Below, piece after piece: positions 26,558 through 35,281 of a DNA stretch of 64,000 bases; positions within the stretch are counted from its first letter, which is position 1; every line of letters begins with the position of its first letter. Origin of the DNA: JANNNF01 sp963772935 (lineage in GTDB: Bacteria > Pseudomonadota > Alphaproteobacteria > Rhodobacterales > Rhodobacteraceae). The stretch is from positions 62,001 through 126,000 of the forward strand of contig CAVYZK010000007.1 of the NCBI GenBank assembly GCA_963772935.1. Direction: 5' to 3'. The notes under the pieces were generated by a model that saw only the letters and a program-made list of their open reading frames with translations, was not told where the DNA came from and searched no databases. Both the position numbers and the translations under genes were made by a program.

Positions 26558-27301
26558 TCAAGATGGGTGGCGTGTTATCGCCCACTCATCCAGCATCTGG
26601 CCAATGGCGTCCAGCATCGCGCCCGCGTCAGGGCGGGCGGCGATGCGTATATTGGCACCGGGCGGGCAGGATTGGCCGACAGCAGGGCTGAGCGCGGCAA
26701 TCAACAGCGGGGCCGTTGCTTGGTTGGCGGCAGCGGCAAAAAGCAAGGCAGTGCGGGGTGAAAACAGCGGCACCAACACCGGATCGTGCCCGTGCAGCAA
26801 ACGGGCTGCCTCGGCCGTCAGCGGCCTTTCCTCTTGGTCATAGGCAATCGCGCTTTCGGTTTGCAATCCGCGCGCTGACAGCCGCTGTGCCACATCACCC
26901 CGGGTTTCCGCGCCATGCAGATGCAAAAGCGGGCCGGTTTTCGCTGTGCGAAGAATCAGCGCAATCAATGCCTCTGCATCACCTTGGGCCGATATGGGGT
27001 GAAAGCCGAATGATGCCGCGGCCTCTGCAGTCCGGTCCCCCACGCAATAGGCTGTCTTTGGCAAACCGGGCATGCCATGCGCCGCCTGCGCCCCGGTTTC
27101 CGAGGTCAGAATAATCCCGATCCATGGCAGGTCTGGCACCGTTGGCAGCAGATAACGGGGTGCCAAAAGCGGCGAAACGACCGATGACACACGCGCGCCA
27201 AACCGATCCGTCAGTTGTGCTGCAAACCGCGTCGCCTGTGCCTCGGGCCGCGTCAGCAGCACGGGTACAGGCGTGGGCAGAAGGCGGGATTGTATGGCCA
27301 T
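26558..27301 (-). CDS. hemD: Uroporphyrinogen-III synthase
   Basis: 247 aa from ATG 27301. Cyclises hydroxymethylbilane to uroporphyrinogen III. HemD is poorly conserved, but the pattern is right: PVPVLLTRPEAQATRFAAQL at the start, a two-lobed alpha/beta arrangement, ILTSETGAQAA, YCVGDRTAEAA, LHLHGAETRGDVAQRLSARG, VPLFSPRTALLFAAA and a C-terminal ARPDAGAMLDAI. A GTG about 13 codons downstream is a possible alternative start. It is divergent from tsaD (45-base gap) and is followed by the mitofilin-like gene and the HemY-type gene. Confidence 0.87.
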   Translation of the reverse strand: MAIQSRLLPTPVPVLLTRPEAQATRFAAQLTDRFGARVSSVVSPLLAPRYLLPTVPDLPWIGIILTSETGAQAAHGMPGLPKTAYCVGDRTAEAAASFGFHPISAQGDAEALIALILRTAKTGPLLHLHGAETRGDVAQRLSARGLQTESAIAYDQEERPLTAEAARLLHGHDPVLVPLFSPRTALLFAAAANQATAPLLIAALSPAVGQSCPPGANIRIAARPDAGAMLDAIGQMLDEWAITRHPS

Positions 27302-27346
27302 CTTGCAGGTGTTACCTGCGACATATCCTTTAGGCAACGCCTCCGC

Positions 27347-28444
27347 ATGCACACGACACTGACCTTCCTTGGAATCGAATCGAGCTGCGATGACACCGCT
27401 GCCGCAGTGGTGCGCCATGCAGCAGGGCAGCCCGCGCAGATTTTATCCTCGGTCGTCGAAGGCCAGACCGCCCTGCACGCGGCCTATGGCGGCGTGGTGC
27501 CGGAAATCGCCGCCCGCGCCCATGCCGAACGGCTGGATGGGTGTGTAGAACAGGCGCTGACACTGGCCCGGATTGGGTTGCGCGATCTGGACGGTATCGC
27601 CGTGACCGCCGGGCCGGGGTTGATTGGCGGCGTGCTGTCGGGGGTGATGCTGGCGCGGGGGCTGGCGGCGGCAACGGGCTTGCCGCTGGTGGGGGTGAAC
27701 CATCTGGCAGGTCATGCGCTGACCCCCCGGCTGACCGATGGGCTGACGTTTCCGTACCTGATGCTGCTGGTGTCGGGTGGCCATTGCCAGTTTCTGATCG
27801 CTGACGGGGTGGACCAGTTCCGCCGCCTTGGCGGCACCATCGACGATGCCCCCGGCGAGGCGTTCGACAAGACTGCCAAACTGCTTGGCCTGCCGCAACC
27901 GGGCGGCCCGGCGGTAGAGGCTGAGGCGCGTTTGGGGGATGCGCGTCGCTTCAAATTCCCAAGGCCGCTGCTGGACCGTCCCGGTTGCGATCTTTCCTTC
28001 TCTGGCCTGAAAACCGCCGTGTTGCGGGCACGCGATGCGCTGATTGCCCCGCAAGGCGGCTTGACGGTGCAGGATCGGCGCGACCTTTGTGCCGGGTTTC
28101 AGGCCGCCGTCGCCGATGTGCTTGCCGAAAAAACCGCACGCGCTCTGGCGGTGTATCTGGCGTCTGAACCTGCCATTCCGGCCTTTGCCGTCGCGGGCGG
28201 AGTTGCGGCAAATCAGGCCATTCGCGCAAGGTTAGAGACTGTTTGTGCCGCCCATGGCACCCGGTTTCTGGCCCCGCCGCTGCGTCTATGCACCGACAAC
28301 GCGGCAATGATCGCTTGGGCAGGGATCGAGCGGTATCAACTCGGCCTGACGGCCAGCGCTGACCTGATTGCCCGTCCGCGCTGGCCGCTGGACGCAACCG
28401 CCCCCGCGATGATCGGGTCTGGCAAAAAGGGGGCCAAGGCATGA
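27347..28444 (+). CDS. tsaD: tRNA N6-adenosine threonylcarbamoyltransferase
   Basis: 365 aa Kae1/TsaD (ASKHA-fold) metalloenzyme that transfers the threonylcarbamoyl group to A37 of ANN-decoding tRNAs. Motifs: LGIESSCDDTAAAVV, the metal-site His in AAYGGVVPEIAARAHAERL and HLAGH, LLVSGGHCQ, the DDAPGEAFDKTAKLLGL loop and GGVAANQAIR. ATG 27347 is chosen because an upstream extension overlaps hemD antisense and lacks homology. Its stop overlaps the gpsA start (ATGA). Its partner TsaE is encoded at 52135-52593; TsaB and TsaC are not in the window. Confidence 0.97.
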   Translation: MHTTLTFLGIESSCDDTAAAVVRHAAGQPAQILSSVVEGQTALHAAYGGVVPEIAARAHAERLDGCVEQALTLARIGLRDLDGIAVTAGPGLIGGVLSGVMLARGLAAATGLPLVGVNHLAGHALTPRLTDGLTFPYLMLLVSGGHCQFLIADGVDQFRRLGGTIDDAPGEAFDKTAKLLGLPQPGGPAVEAEARLGDARRFKFPRPLLDRPGCDLSFSGLKTAVLRARDALIAPQGGLTVQDRRDLCAGFQAAVADVLAEKTARALAVYLASEPAIPAFAVAGGVAANQAIRARLETVCAAHGTRFLAPPLRLCTDNAAMIAWAGIERYQLGLTASADLIARPRWPLDATAPAMIGSGKKGAKA

Positions 28445-29394
28445 TCGGGGTGGTTGGGGCAGGCGCGTTTGGCACGGCTCTGGCGGTCGCCCTGGCGCGT
28501 GACGGGCGCGCGGTGCGGCTTTGGGCGCGCGATGCCGAACATGTTGCGCAGATGCGGGAAACCGGGCGGAATGAGGCGCGTTTGCCGGGGGTGGATTTGC
28601 CCCAGAACGTCTCTATCACGGCAGAAATTACCGATCTGACCGGGGCGCATGCGGTGCTGTTGTCTTTGCCGATGCAAGCCCTGCAGGGGTTTCTGGCCAG
28701 CCAGAGTACGCACCTGAACGGCCTGCCGCTGATCGCCTGCTGCAAGGGGCTGGACCTTGCCACCCTGCGCGGGCCGACGGCTGTGATCGCCCATGCCTGC
28801 CCGGATTCGCCCGCCGCCATCCTGACCGGCCCCAGTTTTGCCGCCGATATCGCGCGCGGATTGCCCACCGCCCTGACGCTGGCGGGCGGGGATGAGGCGC
28901 TGCAACACCTGCTGTCCACCCCGACCCTGCGCCTCTACCGCACCAGCGATGTGACCGGGGCGGAACTGGGGGGCGCGCTGAAAAACGTCATCGCCATTGC
29001 GGCAGGCATCGTGATCGGGGCGGGTCTGGGCGAATCTGCCCGCGCCGCGCTGATGACGCGGGGATACGCCGAAATGGTGCGCTTTGGTCTGCGGCTTGGC
29101 GCGCGGGAACAAACCTTGGCGGGTCTGTCCGGCCTTGGCGATCTGGTGCTGACCTGCACCTCGGCCCAATCGCGCAACTTTGCCCATGGTCTGGCCTTGG
29201 GGCGTGGGGTTGCCCCCGCTGCGGCCACTGTCGAAGGGGTCGCCACCGCACAGGCCGTGGTGCAGCAGGCCATCCGTTTTGGCATGGTCACGTCGATGCC
29301 CGTTGCAGGGATGGTCGCCGCCGTTACAACGGGTAAGATCAGCGTCGAACAGGCAGTCCAAACCCTGATGTCCCGACCATTGAAAGAGGAATAG
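28441..29394 (+). CDS. gpsA: Glycerol-3-phosphate dehydrogenase [NAD(P)+]
   Basis: 317 aa. Reduces dihydroxyacetone phosphate to sn-glycerol-3-phosphate for phospholipid synthesis. Rossmann motif GVVGAGAFGTALA at the N-terminus, then LWARDAEHV, AVLLSLPMQAL, CCKGLD, ILTGPSFAADIARGLPTA, the catalytic Lys in ALKNVIAIAAGI, SAQSRNFAHGLALG and EGVATAQAV. All essential motifs are present and length is normal. It is translationally coupled to tsaD, and the YciI gene begins three bases after its stop. Confidence 0.97.
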   Translation: MIGVVGAGAFGTALAVALARDGRAVRLWARDAEHVAQMRETGRNEARLPGVDLPQNVSITAEITDLTGAHAVLLSLPMQALQGFLASQSTHLNGLPLIACCKGLDLATLRGPTAVIAHACPDSPAAILTGPSFAADIARGLPTALTLAGGDEALQHLLSTPTLRLYRTSDVTGAELGGALKNVIAIAAGIVIGAGLGESARAALMTRGYAEMVRFGLRLGAREQTLAGLSGLGDLVLTCTSAQSRNFAHGLALGRGVAPAAATVEGVATAQAVVQQAIRFGMVTSMPVAGMVAAVTTGKISVEQAVQTLMSRPLKEE

Positions 29395-29397
29395 CCC

Positions 29398-29670
29398 ATG
29401 CGCGTTGCCCTGATCTGCATCGACAAACCCGGTGCCCTGCAAATCCGCCTCGACACCCGCGCCGCCCATCTGGACCATATTCAGACCACGGGTGTGGTGG
29501 AAATGGCCGGGCCGTTTCTGGATGCGCAGGGGCAGATGTCGGGCAGCCTGATCATCCTGTCGGTGGATACGCTGGCACAGGCGCAGGTCTGGGCCGACGC
29601 CGACCCGTATGCGAAAGCCGGGTTGTTCCAGTCCGTCACCCTGACCGAATGGAAAAAGGTCATCGGATGA
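29398..29670 (+). CDS. YciI family protein
   Basis: 90 aa single-domain YCII protein (dimeric ferredoxin-like alpha/beta fold) of unknown enzymatic role. The pattern is RVALICIDKPGALQIRLDTRAAHLDHI with a conserved His in the R-x-x-H-L motif, then GPFLDAQGQMSGSLIIL and ADADPYAKAGLFQSVTLTEWKKVIG, all typical of the family. It lies three bases after gpsA, and its stop overlaps the start of the EVE-domain gene. This tsaD-gpsA-yciI-EVE order is common in Rhodobacterales. Confidence 0.93.
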   Translation: MRVALICIDKPGALQIRLDTRAAHLDHIQTTGVVEMAGPFLDAQGQMSGSLIILSVDTLAQAQVWADADPYAKAGLFQSVTLTEWKKVIG

Positions 29671-30086
29671 AGCACTGGCTGTTCAAATCCGAACCCGACA
29701 CCTGGGGTTGGGATGATCAGGTCGCGCGCGGTGCTGCGGGCGAGGAATGGCACGGGGTGCGCAACTATCAGGCGCGCAACAACATGCGGGCGATGCAGGT
29801 CGGCGATCTGGGGTTTTTCTACCATTCCAACATCGGCAAGGCGGTCGTTGGCATTGTCGAGGTCAGCCAGACCAGCGCCCCCGACAGCACCACCGACGAC
29901 CCTCGTTGGGATTGCGTGCATATCCGCGCGGTACGGCCGTTTTTGCGCCCGGTGACGCTGGAAGACTGCAAACAGCATCCGGGGTTGGCAAAGATGGCGC
30001 TTGTCACCACCTCGCGGCTGTCAGTGCAGCCGGTGACGCCCGAGGAATGGCAGATTGTTTGCGGCATGGGTGGGGTGGCACCTTAA
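29667..30086 (+). CDS. EVE domain-containing protein (Thy28-like)
   Basis: 139 aa from ATG 29667, overlapping the YciI stop. EVE domains share the PUA-like fold and bind modified bases in DNA or RNA. Signature segments are MKHWLFKSEPDTWGWDDQ, WHGVRNYQARNNMRAMQVGDLGFFYHS and PRWDCVHIRAV, and the remaining strands are complete. Stand-alone bacterial EVE proteins are usually chromosomal housekeeping genes rather than defence genes. Its position behind tsaD-gpsA-yciI supports the former. Confidence 0.94.
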   Translation: MKHWLFKSEPDTWGWDDQVARGAAGEEWHGVRNYQARNNMRAMQVGDLGFFYHSNIGKAVVGIVEVSQTSAPDSTTDDPRWDCVHIRAVRPFLRPVTLEDCKQHPGLAKMALVTTSRLSVQPVTPEEWQIVCGMGGVAP

Positions 30087-30138
30087 ACCCTTCGCAAATT
30101 GCCAAAACCATTGCATGATTGGCAAAAGGGAGGGGACT

Positions 30139-30534
30139 ATGGAATTTCTGAACGTCATCGCCGCCGCTGCCGGGGCGTTTGCCTTCAGCGCGGTTTGGTA
30201 TACTGCGATGTCCAGACACTGGATCAAGGCGGCCGGTATTCCGACCGATGCGCAAGGCCGGCCACAGGGCAACGGCAGCGCCGCGCCTTTTGTGATCGGC
30301 TTCATCGCGTTGGTTCTGGTCGCGGGCATGATGCGGCACATCTTTGCCAGCAGCGGGTTGACCACGCTGGGTGCCGGGGTGATCGGTGGGGCCGGGATCG
30401 GGGCCTTCATGATCACGCCTTGGGTCACGATGAACTACAGCTTTGCCGCCCGCGCACCTGCGCTGATGGTATTGGACGGCGTGAATGCGGTGGTCGGCTG
30501 CGCCGTCATGGGCGGCGTCCTGATGCTGTTCTGA
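30139..30534 (+). CDS. DUF1761 family membrane protein
   Basis: 131 aa from ATG 30139, preceded by GGGAGGGGACT. Four predicted membrane helices: a first helix FLNVIAAAAGAFAFSAVWYTAM with the family-typical W-Y motif, then APFVIGFIALVLVAGMM, a Gly-rich third and a C-terminal one. DUF1761 members are small integral membrane proteins without a known function. It probably shares the tsaD operon or has its own promoter in the 52-base gap before it. Confidence 0.9.
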   Translation: MEFLNVIAAAAGAFAFSAVWYTAMSRHWIKAAGIPTDAQGRPQGNGSAAPFVIGFIALVLVAGMMRHIFASSGLTTLGAGVIGGAGIGAFMITPWVTMNYSFAARAPALMVLDGVNAVVGCAVMGGVLMLF

Positions 30535-30546
30535 CCCGCAAACAAA

Positions 30547-30580
30547 ATGGAGGGCCCCGCACCCCTACGGAACCCTCCAT
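30547..30580. terminator. Hairpin between converging genes
   Basis: Inverted repeat ATGGAGGG (30547-30554) / CCCTCCAT (30573-30580) with an 18-base loop and A-rich flank. It lies after the DUF1761 gene; the convergent fsr gene ends at 30712. The large loop and missing T-run make it only a moderate terminator candidate. Confidence 0.45.
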
Positions 30581-30711
30581 CCACCCCACGCGCTCCCCTA
30601 GCACCGCACGTGTTCTGAAAAGGTTCCGGGCGTACTGCCCTGCCTGAACTGGATACTCCGAATCGCTGGCCCCAAGCAAAGGCCTAGCGTCCGGCATTTA
30701 AGGCAAATGGT

Positions 30712-31911
30712 TCAGGCCTTGGGTTCGGGCAGCAGGAACCCGACCAGCCCTAGCAACGGCAGAAACGCGCAAATCTGATAGACCGCGACGATGCCCCAAT
30801 AGTCGGCCAAGACCCCCAGCCCCGCCGCCCCGAAGGCCGCGATGCCAAAGGCCAGACCAAACAGCAGCCCCGCCACCATCCCCGTGCTTTGTGGCATCAG
30901 ATCCTGCGCATAAACCACCATCGCCGGGAAGGCCGAGGCCAGTACCATCCCGGCCAAAGCGGCGGCGATGACGGACGGGACCAACGGCAGATAGGGCACG
31001 GCAATGGTCAGCGGCAGAATGCCAAGGATTGACCACAGGATCACCTGCCTGCGCCCGATCCTGTCGCCAATCGGGCCACCGATGATGGTGCCCGCCGCCA
31101 CTGCGACCAGAAAGATGAACAGGCAGATTTGTGACTGGTTGGTCGTCAGGCCGAACTGCTCGATCAGGTAAAAGGTGTAGTAGCTGGAGAAGGATACCGA
31201 GTAGACGAACTTCGAAATCATCAGGATGATCAGTATGATCATACCAAAGCGCACCGTCGCGGAGGGCAGCGGTACAGACGACCGTGCGCGGGATTTGCGG
31301 GCAAGCGCGCGGCCAGCCCCGACCGCCGTGTACCAGCGCCCCACCCCCCACAGCAGCGCCATCCCGGCAATCGCCACGGCGGCAAACCATTCGATTGACA
31401 CCTGCCCCCGCTGCATCACGACAAAAGCAGCCGCCAGCGGCCCCATGGCCGACCCGGCATTGCCGCCCACCTGAAACAACGATTGCGCAAAGCCGGGGCG
31501 CATGCCCGCGGCCAACCGCGCGATCCGCGATGCCTCGGGGTGGAAAATCGCCGACCCCAGCCCGATCAACGCCACCGCCAGCAGCACGACCTCGATCATC
31601 TGCGCATGTGCCAGCAAGATCAGCCCGGCACCCGTCGAGGCCATACCCATCGCCATCGCATAGGGCAGTGGCCGACGGTCGGTATAAAGGCCCACCAAAG
31701 GTTGCAGGATGGAAGCCGTACCCTGAAACACAAAGGTAATCAGCCCGATCTGCGAAAAGCTGAGCCCCAGATTGCTTTTCAACAGCGGATAGGCTGCCGG
31801 AATCAGTGACTGCATCAGATCATTCAGAAAATGCCCCAAAGCGACGGCAAAGATGATCGGAACCACCGTAGAATCGATGGTATTGGCGGTAGGCTGGGGA
31901 TTGGCGGACAT
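30712..31911 (-). CDS. fsr: MFS transporter, fosmidomycin-resistance (Fsr) type
   Basis: 399 aa from ATG 31911. 12-helix inner-membrane exporter closely resembling E. coli Fsr in many diagnostic stretches: HFLNDLMQSLIPAAYPLL, LQPLVGLYTDRRPLP, IGLGSAIFHPEASRIAR, AQSLFQVGGNAGSAMGPL, SSYYTFYLIEQFGL, AVAAGTIIGGPIGDRIGR and VYAQDLMPQSTGMVAGLLFG. Fsr exports fosmidomycin when overproduced, and its natural substrate is unknown. An alternative start at 31935 exists, but the shorter form matches homologues. It is a monocistronic gene between DUF1761 and the DUF2853 gene. Confidence 0.93.
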   Translation of the reverse strand: MSANPQPTANTIDSTVVPIIFAVALGHFLNDLMQSLIPAAYPLLKSNLGLSFSQIGLITFVFQGTASILQPLVGLYTDRRPLPYAMAMGMASTGAGLILLAHAQMIEVVLLAVALIGLGSAIFHPEASRIARLAAGMRPGFAQSLFQVGGNAGSAMGPLAAAFVVMQRGQVSIEWFAAVAIAGMALLWGVGRWYTAVGAGRALARKSRARSSVPLPSATVRFGMIILIILMISKFVYSVSFSSYYTFYLIEQFGLTTNQSQICLFIFLVAVAAGTIIGGPIGDRIGRRQVILWSILGILPLTIAVPYLPLVPSVIAAALAGMVLASAFPAMVVYAQDLMPQSTGMVAGLLFGLAFGIAAFGAAGLGVLADYWGIVAVYQICAFLPLLGLVGFLLPEPKA

Positions 31912-31996
31912 GGCAACCTTCGGTGCTGACAGCACGGCACCATGGCGCGGCTGTCATAGATTGGCAATGTCCGCCGGACGTTTTTGATCGGTCAGA

Positions 31997-32338
31997 TCAG
32001 CCGTACACCGACTCTTTGCCGAAATGCTTGACCAGCATGTAATAGACGACCGCACGGTACTTGTTACGCTCTGACTTGCCATAGGTTTCGATGACAGCGT
32101 TAATCGCCTCCATCAGCTTGGGTCCGTCAGCAAGGCCCAGCTTCTTGATCAGGAAATTGTTTTTGACCGTTTCAAGCTCGTCCTTGCTGGAGCTTGAGAC
32201 GGTCTGACTGTCGGCATTGTAGATCGCCGGGCCGCAACCAATAGTCACTTTGGTCAGCAACGCCATATCCGGCGTCATCTTGCACTTGGTTTTCAGATCA
32301 TCCGCATATTGCGCGATCAACTCGTCTCTCTTGCTCAT
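31997..32338 (-). CDS. DUF2853 family protein
   Basis: 113 aa from ATG 32338 (MSKRDELIAQYADDL). Small soluble, mostly helical protein of the DUF2853 family, with the conserved NFLIKKLGLADGPKLMEAINAVIETYG and YRAVVYYMLVKHFGKESVY segments. Function is not known. The start was set at the Met preceded by GGACCAAGGG, since the longer in-frame extension is not family-like. It is a single-gene unit between fsr and ahcY. Confidence 0.9.
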   Translation of the reverse strand: MSKRDELIAQYADDLKTKCKMTPDMALLTKVTIGCGPAIYNADSQTVSSSSKDELETVKNNFLIKKLGLADGPKLMEAINAVIETYGKSERNKYRAVVYYMLVKHFGKESVYG

Positions 32339-32461
32339 CCCTTGGTCCTCGTTCCCTGACTGTCCCTGAAACTGCCCCCGATTTACGGGCGGCAAAGCGA
32401 GGGGCAGCTTAGGGCAACCAAAACCATCGGCAAAGGGAAAATCCGGGATCCTTTCCCCGCC

Positions 32462-32493
32462 GCGCGGCCATTGGAGTTGATCCGGGGCCGCGC
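32462..32493 (-). terminator. GC-rich hairpin downstream of ahcY
   Basis: Inverted repeat GCGCGGCC (32462-32469) / GGCCGCGC (32486-32493) with a 16-base spacer and a run of five T immediately to the right on the plus strand. It lies 13 bases past the ahcY stop and probably ends that transcript, although the T-run faces the other direction. Confidence 0.55.
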
Positions 32494-32506
32494 AGTTTTT
32501 GTTCCG

Positions 32507-33892
32507 TCAGTAGCGGTAATGATCCGCCTTGAACGGGCCTTCCACCGCCACGCCGATATAATCGGCCTGATCCTTGCGCAGCTCGGTCAGCTTTACGCCG
32601 ATCTTTTTCAGATGCAGGCGGGCGACCTTTTCATCCAGCGCTTTTGGCAGGATATAGACGCCGGGCTGATAGTCGTCGCCCTTGGTCCACAGCTCGATCT
32701 GCGCCAGCACCTGGTTGGTAAAGCTGGCGCTCATCACGAAAGACGGGTGGCCTGTGGCGTTACCAAGGTTCAAGAGACGGCCTTCCGACAGCAGGATGAT
32801 GCGGTTGCCCGAAGGCATCTCGATCATATCCACCTGTTCTTTGATGTTCGTCCATTTGTGGTTGCGCAGGCTGGCCACTTGAATTTCATTGTCGAAATGG
32901 CCGATGTTGCCGACGATGGCCATATCCTTCATCTCACGCATATGCTCGATGCGGATCACGTCGCGGTTGCCAGTGGTGGTGATGAAGATATCGGCAGCGC
33001 CAACCACATCCTCCAGCAGCACCACTTCAAACCCGTCCATCGCCGCCTGCAATGCGCAGATCGGGTCCACTTCAGTGACCTTCACACGGGCGCCAGCGCC
33101 TTGCAGAGACGCAGCCGAGCCTTTGCCAACATCGCCATAGCCGCAGACCACGGCAACCTTGCCAGCCATCATCGTATCGGTCGCGCGGCGGATCCCATCG
33201 ACCAGCGATTCCTTGCAGCCATATTTGTTGTCGAACTTCGACTTGGTGACGCTGTCATTCACGTTGATCGCCGGGAAGGGCAGTTGGCCTTTCTTATGCA
33301 GATCGTACAAGCGATGCACGCCCGTCGTGGTTTCTTCCGACACGCCTTTAATCGCCGCCTTGGTTTTGGCGAACCAACCGGGGGACTGCTTCATCCGCTT
33401 CTGGATTTGCAGCTTGATGACTTCTTCTTCCTCAGACTGCGGCACGGCAAGCACATCTTCGCCCGCCTCCATCCGCGCGCCCAGCAACACATAGAGCGTG
33501 GCATCGCCGCCATCGTCGAGGATCATATTCGCGCCCTCGGGGAACATGAACGACCTGTCCAAGTAATCCCAATGCTCGGTAAGGGTCTGGCCTTTGATCG
33601 CAAACACCGGAATGCCCGCCGCCGCGATTGCCGCAGCAGCATGATCCTGCGTCGAGAAGATATTGCACGAGGCCCAACGCACATCGGCACCCAAAGCCAC
33701 CAACGTCTCAATTAAAGCAGCGGTCTGGATCGTCATATGCAACGACCCCACGATGCGCGCGCCAGCCAAAGGTTTGGTCGTACCAAACTCTTCACGGCAG
33801 GCCATCAGCCCCGGCATTTCGGTTTCGGCGATAACCAGTTCCTTGCGGCCAAAATCGGCAAGGGCAATGTCTTTTACGATGTAGTCGGCCAT
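32507..33892 (-). CDS. ahcY: S-adenosylhomocysteinase
   Basis: 461 aa from ATG 33892. Hydrolyses S-adenosylhomocysteine to adenosine and homocysteine, keeping methyl-transfer reactions going. Seen: DYIVKDIALADFGRKEL, GSLHMTIQTAVLIETL-like (here QTAALIETLVALGADVRWASCNIFSTQDHAAAA), the NAD-binding GYGDVGKGSAASLQGAGA, EVDPICALQAAMDGF, NIGHFDNEIQ and the C-terminal GPFKADHYRY with the conserved Lys-Tyr. In R. capsulatus ahcY lies near the reg/hvr cluster, and the same holds here. The upstream leader has a hairpin but no recognised SAH riboswitch consensus. Confidence 0.97.
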   Translation of the reverse strand: MADYIVKDIALADFGRKELVIAETEMPGLMACREEFGTTKPLAGARIVGSLHMTIQTAALIETLVALGADVRWASCNIFSTQDHAAAAIAAAGIPVFAIKGQTLTEHWDYLDRSFMFPEGANMILDDGGDATLYVLLGARMEAGEDVLAVPQSEEEEVIKLQIQKRMKQSPGWFAKTKAAIKGVSEETTTGVHRLYDLHKKGQLPFPAINVNDSVTKSKFDNKYGCKESLVDGIRRATDTMMAGKVAVVCGYGDVGKGSAASLQGAGARVKVTEVDPICALQAAMDGFEVVLLEDVVGAADIFITTTGNRDVIRIEHMREMKDMAIVGNIGHFDNEIQVASLRNHKWTNIKEQVDMIEMPSGNRIILLSEGRLLNLGNATGHPSFVMSASFTNQVLAQIELWTKGDDYQPGVYILPKALDEKVARLHLKKIGVKLTELRKDQADYIGVAVEGPFKADHYRY

Positions 33893-33929
33893 GGCAATAC
33901 GGCTCCTGTATGATGCTGGCGGCTGCATA

Positions 33930-33948
33930 CCACCCCTAGGCCGGGTGG
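33930..33948 (-). promoter_or_regulatory. Hairpin in the ahcY leader
   Basis: CCACCC (33930-33935) and GGGTGG (33943-33948) form a 6-bp stem with loop CTAGGCC, ~40 bases upstream of the ahcY ATG. It could affect expression, but it does not fit the SAH, SAM-II or SAM/SAH riboswitch patterns I know. Confidence 0.3.
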
Positions 33949-33981
33949 GCAACGCGGCAGGCAAAACAGGGACGTAATGGT

Positions 33982-34422
33982 TCAGCTGGAAATGGCGGCC
34001 GAGTCGAACACGCTGTCAAAGACATCTGCGGGGCTGCTGGCGGTTGTCCAACCGGTGCCCGAAGACACGATGCAAGACACGCCATCACCGCCGCGATGCA
34101 CCATCGTCCAAGTGCCCATCAGGTCAGAGGACCACAGTTGCATCACCAGCCCTTCACCTTCGACGGCCTGTGCAACAGGCGTTTCGGCAAAGTCATGGGT
34201 CAGGGTCGCAGCCAACGCCTCATTGGATTGGCAGACTGGCTGGTCCATCGGTTCAGCACCATGGGCCAGTACGTCGTACACAGCCAGATCACCAGAAGAC
34301 GCCGCCGCATAACTGACGATTTCCGGGGCGGGCAGGTCGGCGAAATACCGGTTCAGGTTTTCTGTGGCCACGGCGTAGACAGATGCGACGGCGGCAAGGG
34401 CGACGAATGGGATCGGGTTCAT
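33982..34422 (-). CDS. Hypothetical exported protein
   Basis: 146 aa from ATG 34422, which is preceded by a good GGAGG. The N-terminus MNPIPFVALAAVASVYAVATE is a short hydrophobic segment acting as a signal peptide or single membrane anchor. The rest is acidic, with two Cys (in QPVCQSNE and VSCIVSS) that could form a disulfide and a central DLMGTWTMVHRGGDGVSC region. No known domain is recognised. It is a monocistronic gene between ahcY and the HD hydrolase gene, in the place where other Rhodobacterales carry variable small genes. Confidence 0.72.
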   Translation of the reverse strand: MNPIPFVALAAVASVYAVATENLNRYFADLPAPEIVSYAAASSGDLAVYDVLAHGAEPMDQPVCQSNEALAATLTHDFAETPVAQAVEGEGLVMQLWSSDLMGTWTMVHRGGDGVSCIVSSGTGWTTASSPADVFDSVFDSAAISS

Positions 34423-34602
34423 AGTAAAAACCTCCGTTTTTGCGACATGCCGTTTCTGAAACCTCAGCCGGCATCTTGTTTCGCTGCTCATCCAATAAAC
34501 GTCTCAAGGTGCGAATCGGTTCCCAGCGGGATGTTCCGCAGGTTCACGCGGCAAATCCTTTGATATAACACCAGTGCAAGTTTACGCAGATCAGGGATCA
34601 CC

Positions 34603-35199
34603 ATGGCCAAACAACCCCGAGCCTGGCAGCGGATGTTGTCTGGCCGTCGTCTGGATTTGCTGGACCCGACTCCGGTGGATATCGAGGTCGAAGATATCGC
34701 GCATGGCCTTGCCTTTGTGGCGCGCTGGAATGGGCAGACGCGCGGCGACTGGCCCTATTCGGTAGCGGAACATTCGCTGCTGGTTGAACAGATATTCACG
34801 CGCATCAACCCCGATATCGCCGTCAGGTGGCAACTTGCGGCCTTGCTGCATGATGCGCCGGAATATGTCATCGGTGATATGATCAGCCCGGTGAAAGCCG
34901 CCATCGGGCCAGAGTATGGCGATCTGGACATACGGTTGACAGCGGCGATCCACATTCGCTTTGGCTTGCCTGCCGCATTGCCCGCGCCAATCAAGAAAGC
35001 CATCAAGGCCGCAGACAAACTGTCTGCCTGGATGGAAGCGATACAGATTGCGGGTTTTTCCGAAACCGAAGCTGACCGGCTATTTGGCAAACCAGCGACC
35101 GGTCTGTTGCGCGGTCTTGAGATCAGACTTCGTCCGCCCGCAATTGTGCGGGCGGATTACGTAGCACGCCATAGCGCACTGTTGGCAGAATATGGATGA
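34603..35199 (+). CDS. HD-domain phosphohydrolase (YfbR-like)
   Basis: 198 aa soluble protein. HD-fold metal ligands are visible: His in YSVAEHSLLVEQ, the HD pair in ALLHDAPEYVIGDMISPVK, and a later Asp in KAADKLSAW. This matches the YfbR/5'-nucleotidase-like group that hydrolyses (deoxy)nucleoside monophosphates. Exact substrate is not decided by sequence. ATG 34603 follows GGGATCACC. It is convergent with the hvrA-like gene across an 82-base gap. Confidence 0.9.
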   Translation: MAKQPRAWQRMLSGRRLDLLDPTPVDIEVEDIAHGLAFVARWNGQTRGDWPYSVAEHSLLVEQIFTRINPDIAVRWQLAALLHDAPEYVIGDMISPVKAAIGPEYGDLDIRLTAAIHIRFGLPAALPAPIKKAIKAADKLSAWMEAIQIAGFSETEADRLFGKPATGLLRGLEIRLRPPAIVRADYVARHSALLAEYG

Positions 35200-35281
35200 C
35201 TGGGCAGAGTAACTTGCCCCTCCACGTCAAACCCTTTGATATCGGCTCCCCCAAAGAACCGACCCCGATCACACGTCTGGT

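Noticed and set aside
29667..30086. EVE-domain protein as part of a phage-defence island
   Set aside because: Neighbours are tsaD, gpsA, yciI and a DUF1761 gene; no restriction, McrBC or other defence genes are near.
30712..31911. Fsr as an acquired resistance gene
   Set aside because: It stands alone among housekeeping genes with no mobile element; chromosomal fsr homologues are common and native.
33893..33981. SAH or SAM-II riboswitch in the ahcY leader
   Set aside because: Only one short hairpin is present; the conserved core sequences of those riboswitches were not found.
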